From assembly GCA_021788565.1 (NCBI GenBank), contig JAJYKO010000053.1, forward strand, positions 3,219 through 13,330: DNA of 10,112 nt, written 5' to 3'. This DNA comes from Chloroflexota bacterium (lineage in GTDB: Bacteria > Chloroflexota > UBA6077). Below are positions 6,120 through 10,112 of the stretch, piece after piece (the first letter of the stretch is position 1; each line of letters starts with the position of its first letter). A model generated the notes under the pieces. The model saw only the letters and a list, made by a program, of their open reading frames with translations, made no database searches and was not told the DNA's origin. A program made the position numbers and the translations under genes.

Positions 6120-6881
6120 ATGGTGAATTCTGGGGGGGCGGACATCGCATCGCGCTTCCTGACGCCCATCAGCCGCACCACTCTTTCTGACGAGATTGCA
6201 AGCCGGCTGACTAGCTACATCCTTGAGGAGGGGCTGAAGCCGGGGGACAAGCTCCCCTCCGAGCGCGAGCTGGTTGCCCGCTTGGCAGTCGGCCGATCCT
6301 CACTCCGTGAGGGCCTTAAGCTCCTTAGCGCTGTGGGTGCCGTGGACATCCTCGGCAGGGAGGGCGTTTTTGTCGGCAGGGGAGGTGCTGAACTTCTGAC
6401 GAGGCCCCTCTTCTGGAACCTCCTGCTGGGCGACCGCAGCATGGACGAGGTGATTGAGGGTCGGCGTTTCGTCGAAGTGGGCCTCGCGGGCTTCGCCGCG
6501 GAACGTGCCACCGAAGCAGACGTTGCGTCGATTGCAAAACAGTTGGAGAAGATGCGCGGGAGCCAAGGCGAAGCGGACGTGTACAGTGATCTCGATATGG
6601 GTTTTCACCTTGCTGTCGCCCAGGCAGCCAGGAACCGGATCCTGTATCAAGTTCTGGTGACTATGAGGCACGTGATGCGTGCCTGGATACGCAAGAACAT
6701 CATGGATGCTCACGGCAGACCGCAGGCGTTCGAAGAGCACATCACCATATTCGGAGCCATCGCGGGGCACGATCCGCAGGCCGCACGTCGGGCGATGGAT
6801 GACCACCTGAATCTGGCCGCAACCCGCATCGAACGTGGGTTGAGCGACCACATGCTTGGGAGCAGCAAGAACTCGACGTGA
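6120..6881 (+). CDS. GntR-family transcriptional regulator, FadR subfamily with FCD domain
   Basis: DNA-binding repressor or activator that responds to a small acid or metabolite; 253 residues. The N-terminal winged helix-turn-helix covers about 19-86, with the GntR signature LPSERELVARLAVGRSSLRE (45-64) and wing segment LGREGVFV (78-85). The C-terminal all-helical FCD domain (about 110-240) carries the full metal/effector set Asp159, His163, His207, His229, so it probably binds a metal that coordinates a carboxylate-type ligand (family knowledge). The ATG at 6120 has only a weak AGGA upstream; GTG at the next codon is an alternative. The gene follows promoter 6047-6075 and operator 6086-6096, and an inverted copy of both faces the leftward block, so it most likely controls itself and the SDR/transporter genes. 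Control of the rightward transketolase operon is plausible through read-through. Confidence 0.94.
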   Translation: MVNSGGADIASRFLTPISRTTLSDEIASRLTSYILEEGLKPGDKLPSERELVARLAVGRSSLREGLKLLSAVGAVDILGREGVFVGRGGAELLTRPLFWNLLLGDRSMDEVIEGRRFVEVGLAGFAAERATEADVASIAKQLEKMRGSQGEADVYSDLDMGFHLAVAQAARNRILYQVLVTMRHVMRAWIRKNIMDAHGRPQAFEEHITIFGAIAGHDPQAARRAMDDHLNLAATRIERGLSDHMLGSSKNST

Positions 6882-6969
6882 ACCTCTTGCCTTATCGGGT
6901 TATGCTCTAGGTCGCCTCTACCGTCCTGTAAAGGTGCCGGCTCCGAACTCCGACATCCGTAAAGTAGCT

Positions 6970-6990
6970 CATCTGGTAGGTGACCAGATG
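6970..6990. repeat. Perfect 8-base inverted repeat with TGGT...ACCA core
   Basis: CATCTGGT (6970-6977) and ACCAGATG (6983-6990) enclose AGGTG. It lies 89 bases past the regulator stop. The TGGT/ACCA edges resemble the FadR-type operators but with a 5-base rather than 3-base centre, so it could be a variant operator for the downstream operon. It could equally be an RNA hairpin at the end of the regulator transcript; no T-run follows. Confidence 0.5.
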
Positions 6991-7117
6991 GCACCAAAGT
7001 AGTTCCAAAGTCTTTCCTTCGGCTTGCATAGTCCCGGTTGGTTTGCTCGCAGCGTGGGGGCGCCGGGAATGGCGATGCTGCCTGTAGCTCTTAAATGTCC
7101 TGAACAGGTGATCGCCT

Positions 7118-7137
7118 GACTTGCCTTAGAGCAAGTC
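7118..7137. repeat. Inverted repeat in the leader of the second zinc dehydrogenase gene
   Basis: GACTTGC (7118-7124) and GCAAGTC (7131-7137) are perfect 7-base arms around CTTAGA, ending 66 bases before the ATG at 7204. It could be a hairpin in the leader RNA or an operator; no T-run follows. Confidence 0.45.
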
Positions 7138-7203
7138 TGCAGCCAACTCGATCTGTGCCGCAGTAGAGGGCACGAATTTCGAGGAAAGAGGGGGGGACTT
7201 GGA

Positions 7204-8232
7204 ATGAAAGCTGTCATGAAAGTGGCCCCAGGCATCGGCAACGTCGAGGTCAGGGACATCGATGAGCCGCAGCCTCCCGCGGGACATGTCCAGATAGAAG
7301 TGAAGGCCGCGGGCGTCTGCGGCACCGACATCCACATCTACCACGACGAGTTCCGCAGCCGACCGCCCGTAGTCATGGGGCATGAAGTGGCTGGGGTAGT
7401 CACGGAACTCGGCGAGGGTGTCAGTGGCATAAGCCTGGGTGACCTGGTCACCACCGAGACCTACTTCTACACCTGCGGTATCTGCCGCTACTGTCGGGGC
7501 GGAAGGCCAAACCTCTGCGCTAACCGCCTGTCGATCGGCTCCGCGGTCAATGGCGGCTTCACCCGTTATCTCATCGTCCCAGCGCATAACGTCCACCCGC
7601 TTCCCGAGAACGTCGGCTTCCTGGCCGGGGCGGTTACCGAACCCCTTGCCTGCGTCGTCCACGGCGTTCTCGAACTCACGCAGCTGATCCCTGGCGACCT
7701 GGTCGTGGTAGCGGGGCCCGGCACCATTGGACTCCTCACCCTTCAGGTAACGAAGGCAGCGGGAGCCAGGGTCGTCGTGCTGGGCACGGCAGCGGACGAG
7801 GAGCGGCTCTCAGTGGCCAGGAGGCTGGGCGCAGACCACACGATAAACGTCGAGCAGGAGACGCCAGCGACCCTCATCGCGGAGTTGAGCGACGGTGTGG
7901 GTGCGGACGCGGTCTACGAGTGCTCGGGTGCCGGTGCCGCGGCACAGCAACTCCTGACCCTGGTGCGCAGACAGGGCCAGTACGCGCAGGTGGGCCTCTT
8001 TGGCAAGCCCATCAGCTGGGACCTGGAGCAGGTCTGCTACAAGGAGCTCAGGGTAACGGGCAGCAACGCCTCCGTCCCGAGCGCCTGGCCGAGAGCGCTG
8101 GAATTGATGGCTGATGGCAGGGTGCGGACGGAGCCCCTGGTGACAGGCGTCTTCCCCCTGACGGAGTGGCAGCAGGCGTTCGAACTTTTTGGCAAACGCA
8201 GCGGACTGAAGATGGTGCTTCAACCGGAGTGA
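7204..8232 (+). CDS. Zinc-dependent medium-chain alcohol/polyol dehydrogenase (second copy)
   Basis: NAD(P)-dependent dehydrogenase of the same superfamily as the gene at 3505-4536; 342 residues. Catalytic-zinc ligands are Cys39 (GVCGTDIH), His60-Glu61 (GHEVAG) and probably Glu146 ([10 protein letters not shown]). The structural-zinc cysteines 91, 94, 97 and 105 are complete. The cofactor motif GPGTIG is at 171-176. The ATG follows a purine-rich stretch (GAGGAAAGAGGGGGGG). It is the first gene of a three-gene operon: its stop is ten bases from the first transketolase subunit, whose ribosome binding site overlaps the stop. That pairing suggests it makes a ketose or keto-compound that the transketolase then cleaves (inference). 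Sorbitol/L-iditol- and threonine-dehydrogenase-like annotations are both compatible; no substrate is assigned. Confidence 0.92.
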   Translation: MKAVMKVAPGIGNVEVRDIDEPQPPAGHVQIEVKAAGVCGTDIHIYHDEFRSRPPVVMGHEVAGVVTELGEGVSGISLGDLVTTETYFYTCGICRYCRGGRPNLCANRLSIGSAVNGGFTRYLIVPAHNVHPLPENVGFLAGAVTEPLACVVHGVLELTQLIPGDLVVVAGPGTIGLLTLQVTKAAGARVVVLGTAADEERLSVARRLGADHTINVEQETPATLIAELSDGVGADAVYECSGAGAAAQQLLTLVRRQGQYAQVGLFGKPISWDLEQVCYKELRVTGSNASVPSAWPRALELMADGRVRTEPLVTGVFPLTEWQQAFELFGKRSGLKMVLQPE

Positions 8233-8242
8233 GGAGAATCTC

Positions 8243-9163
8243 ATGAGCGAGGTCGAATTGACACGGCCTGCCGAGATGCCGGCCACGGGTGCAAGCTACG
8301 CGCCTGACGACCTGAGGGAACTCCAGCAAATAGCTCGACGCGTGCGAGCCGACATTGTGAGATCGGTGGCGCACGCTGGAGGTGGCCACATCGGCGGCCC
8401 CTTGTCAGCCACCGACATGCTGGTGGCCCTTTACTTCAGGGTGATGAACGTTCGTCCGGATGACCCGAGGTGGGAAGACCGAGACCGTTTTGTTCTCTCC
8501 AAGGGCCACTCCAGCATTGGCCTCTACTCGGTCATGGCCGCGCGCGGCTATTTCCCCCGCGACGAGTTGATGACCTTCGACCAGATCGGCTCTCGTCTCC
8601 AGGGCCATCCGGAGATGAACGAACTGCCCGGCGTCGACATGTCGACGGGCAGTCTGGGGCAGGGGATTTCGGCCGCGGTGGGGATGGCCATGGGCGCGAA
8701 GCTCCTCGGCAAGAACGGTATCCGAGTCTACTGCATGGTGGGGGACGGCGAATGCCAGGAGGGCTCCGTCTGGGAGGCTGCATTCGTGGCCGAGCGCTAC
8801 CGGCTGGATAACCTGGTCGTGCTGGTGGACTTCAACAAGCTCCAGCAGTGGGGCTGGCCGGCCGAGGCAACGGCGCAGCGGCTCTCACCTTGGAGTTCAG
8901 AGCGGCTGCCGGGGATCTGGAGAGCCTTCGGATGGCACGTGGCAGAGGTTGACGGCCACGACTTCAGCCAAATCCTGGACGCCCTGTACGAGGCCGGGGC
9001 CCGGGTGGGTTCTGGCGTCCCCACCTGCATCGTGGCCCACACGGTCAAAGGGAAAGGCGTCTCCTTCATGGAAAACAGCTTCGCATGGCACGCCAAGGTT
9101 CCCAATTCGACCGAGGCGGACGCCGCTCTGGAGGAGTTGGAAGGGGGTGAGGTCCATGCCTGA
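8243..9163 (+). CDS. Transketolase, N-terminal subunit (split enzyme)
   Basis: Thiamine-diphosphate-binding half of a two-subunit transketolase, which transfers a C2 ketol unit between ketose and aldose (usually phosphorylated) substrates; 306 residues, normal for this half. Seen in order: GGGHIGGPLSATD (46-58) with His49, SKGHSSIGLY (86-95) with His89, LQGHPE with His122, STGSLGQGIS (134-143), and the ThDP/metal motif GDGECQEG (167-174) ending in Asn198 of VDFNK. It lacks the pyrimidine-binding and swivel domains, which the next gene supplies. The ATG has GAGGAG six bases upstream, overlapping the stop of the dehydrogenase gene. Split transketolases occur in archaea, many Gram-positives, Chloroflexota and in accessory sugar pathways. 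A pathway-dedicated role is likely here from the operon. Confidence 0.95.
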   Translation: MSEVELTRPAEMPATGASYAPDDLRELQQIARRVRADIVRSVAHAGGGHIGGPLSATDMLVALYFRVMNVRPDDPRWEDRDRFVLSKGHSSIGLYSVMAARGYFPRDELMTFDQIGSRLQGHPEMNELPGVDMSTGSLGQGISAAVGMAMGAKLLGKNGIRVYCMVGDGECQEGSVWEAAFVAERYRLDNLVVLVDFNKLQQWGWPAEATAQRLSPWSSERLPGIWRAFGWHVAEVDGHDFSQILDALYEAGARVGSGVPTCIVAHTVKGKGVSFMENSFAWHAKVPNSTEADAALEELEGGEVHA

Positions 9164-10103
9164 GGCAAGGGCTCAGAGGGACGTCTTTGGCGAGTACCTG
9201 TGCGAGCTGACGGAGGAGTTCGCGAGCGTCCTCTGTCTTGACGGCGACCTGGGGACCTCGACCCGTGCAAACGTCGTCGCCGCCTGCCACCCGGACAGGT
9301 TTCTGCAGATGGGAATAGCCGAGCAGAACATGTTCGGTGTGGCCGCGGGGCTGGCCACAATGGGCTTTATCCCCTTCATAAGCACCTTTGCATGTTTCGC
9401 AGCCAAGCGCGCCGTCGACCAGGTGAGGGTGTCCATCGCTCAACCCAAGCTGAGCGTGAAGATAACCGGTGCCTACAGCGGCATCCTCACCGGCAAGACC
9501 GGCAAGACCCATCAGTCGGTGGAGGATATGGCGGTATTTCGGGCGATGCCGAACATGACGGTCATGGTGCCGGCCGACGCCACGGAGCTCCGGCAAATGA
9601 TGAGGGCTGCGGTGCTCACCCCGGGGCCGATGTACCTTCGTCTGACCCGCGATCCCTTCCAGACCATTTTCGACGACGGGTACCGCTTCCAGATAGGCAA
9701 GGCCACAGTCCTTCGCGAGGGCGGCGACGTCGCCATCATAGGCACCGGGGTTCAGTCGGTCAGGGCCCTGGAGGCAGCAGAGGACATCCTGGATCGAGAG
9801 GGCATCAGTGCCCACGTGCTTCACGTTCCCTGCGTCAAGCCCCTAGACGAGGACGCGATTGTCGGGGCGGCTGAGCGGACCGGCGTGGTCCTGACGGTGG
9901 AGGATCACTCCATCATCGGGGGCCTGGGCGGGGCTGTTGCCGAACTCCTTTCGGAGAGACACCCGACACCGGTGAAGAGGATCGGTCTCAACGATGTCTT
10001 CGGGGAGTCCGCGGCGGATGCGGATCTCCTGGAGAAGTATGGCCTGACGCCGCGACACGTGGCTCAAGCGGCTGTGGATGCCCTCAGGTCGGCGAAGCAC
10101 TAA
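9156..10103 (+). CDS. Transketolase, C-terminal subunit (split enzyme)
   Basis: Pyrimidine-binding and C-terminal domains of the split transketolase; 315 residues. The catalytic glutamate that activates thiamine diphosphate is Glu56 in MGIAEQNMFG. The substrate/cofactor segment THQSVEDMA is at 117-125 with His118. The C-terminal domain carries VEDHSIIGGLGGAVAELL, typical of the family. The start at 9156 was chosen because its 8-base overlap with the upstream stop (ATGCCTGA) and the GGGGGTGAGG just before it indicate translational coupling. The frame stays open back to 8949, but that part overlaps coding sequence of the N-subunit and reads as non-family sequence. Equal production of the two subunits is expected. 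DXP synthase and pyruvate dehydrogenase E1 share the fold, but the length, split and motifs fit transketolase. Confidence 0.95.
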   Translation: MPEARAQRDVFGEYLCELTEEFASVLCLDGDLGTSTRANVVAACHPDRFLQMGIAEQNMFGVAAGLATMGFIPFISTFACFAAKRAVDQVRVSIAQPKLSVKITGAYSGILTGKTGKTHQSVEDMAVFRAMPNMTVMVPADATELRQMMRAAVLTPGPMYLRLTRDPFQTIFDDGYRFQIGKATVLREGGDVAIIGTGVQSVRALEAAEDILDREGISAHVLHVPCVKPLDEDAIVGAAERTGVVLTVEDHSIIGGLGGAVAELLSERHPTPVKRIGLNDVFGESAADADLLEKYGLTPRHVAQAAVDALRSAKH

Positions 10104-10112
10104 CCGATAACA

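Larger units (their letters stand above)
6882..7203. other. 322-base gap between regulator and transketolase operon
   Basis: No convincing gene or tRNA. Two perfect inverted repeats are present (6970-6990 and 7118-7137). I found no strong -35/-10 pair; TTAAAT (7091) lacks a matching -35 at the right distance. The end of the region carries a purine-rich ribosome binding site (about 7181-7197) for the second dehydrogenase gene. Expression of the downstream operon may rely on read-through from the regulator promoter or on a promoter I cannot recognise. Confidence 0.5.

Noticed and set aside
5837..6190. 117-codon plus-strand frame across the control region
   Set aside because: It runs through both promoters and operators and into the regulator gene in another frame, with no family resemblance.
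6960..7035. tRNA-like stretch (TAGCTCATCTGGTAG resembles a D-arm)
   Set aside because: The D-stem does not close, no anticodon stem of proper size follows, and there is no T-arm GTTCGANYCC. The bases are better explained by the inverted repeat at 6970-6990.
8949..9155. N-terminal extension of the second transketolase subunit
   Set aside because: This part overlaps the N-subunit coding sequence in another frame and has no transketolase-like sequence; the ATG at 9156 gives the expected length and a coupled start.
9066..9824. 252-codon minus-strand frame opposite the transketolase C-subunit
   Set aside because: High-GC antisense shadow; the plus-strand frame contains conserved catalytic motifs throughout.
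1..10112. CRISPR arrays, insertion sequences, integrase genes, attachment sites
   Set aside because: No regularly spaced repeats, transposase or integrase motifs, or paired terminal repeats flanking a gene were seen. The only large inverted repeat is the promoter-operator mirror, which encloses just 47 bases.

Overview
The window reads as part of a bacterial carbohydrate or polyol catabolic locus arranged around one divergent control region. Base composition is moderately GC-rich. Genes are tightly packed, Shine-Dalgarno sites are clear, and promoters look like those of a housekeeping sigma factor. The transporter's binding protein is a twin-arginine lipoprotein whose Cys is followed by a long Ala/Pro/Thr linker. 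That style is common in Chloroflexota and some other high-GC lineages, so a Chloroflexota-like host is my best guess, held at low to moderate confidence.

Leftward block (minus strand, read from about 5950 down to 1): a short-chain dehydrogenase/reductase (5436-4636), a zinc-dependent medium-chain dehydrogenase (4536-3505), then a branched-chain-amino-acid-type (HAAT/Liv) ABC importer. The importer consists of a Tat-lipoprotein binding protein (3186-1819), the permease LivH (1606-731) and the permease LivM (734 to beyond the left edge). Its two ATPases are not in view and probably lie to the left.

Central control region (about 5935-6106): two copies of one promoter-operator unit face away from each other. 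Each has TTGACA, 17 bases, TATGCT, then TTGGTCAGACCA, a palindrome of the type bound by FadR-subfamily GntR regulators. The rightward copy lies directly before a gene for exactly such a regulator (6120-6881). The leftward copy points at the dehydrogenase/transporter block, but across an unusually long stretch of about 500 bases with no convincing gene.

Rightward block (plus strand): the FadR/FCD regulator, a 322-base gap with two hairpins, then a tight three-gene operon. The operon holds a second zinc-dependent dehydrogenase (7204-8232) and the N-terminal and C-terminal halves of a split transketolase (8243-9163 and 9156-10103).

Working model (inference): the ABC system imports a small hydroxylated compound, the dehydrogenases oxidise or interconvert it to a ketose or keto-acid, and the two-subunit transketolase moves a two-carbon unit into central metabolism. 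The FadR-type protein represses both directions until an effector, probably a pathway acid or sugar acid, is bound. The substrate cannot be read from the sequence. No kinase or aldolase is present in the window, so part of the pathway must lie outside it or be unusual.
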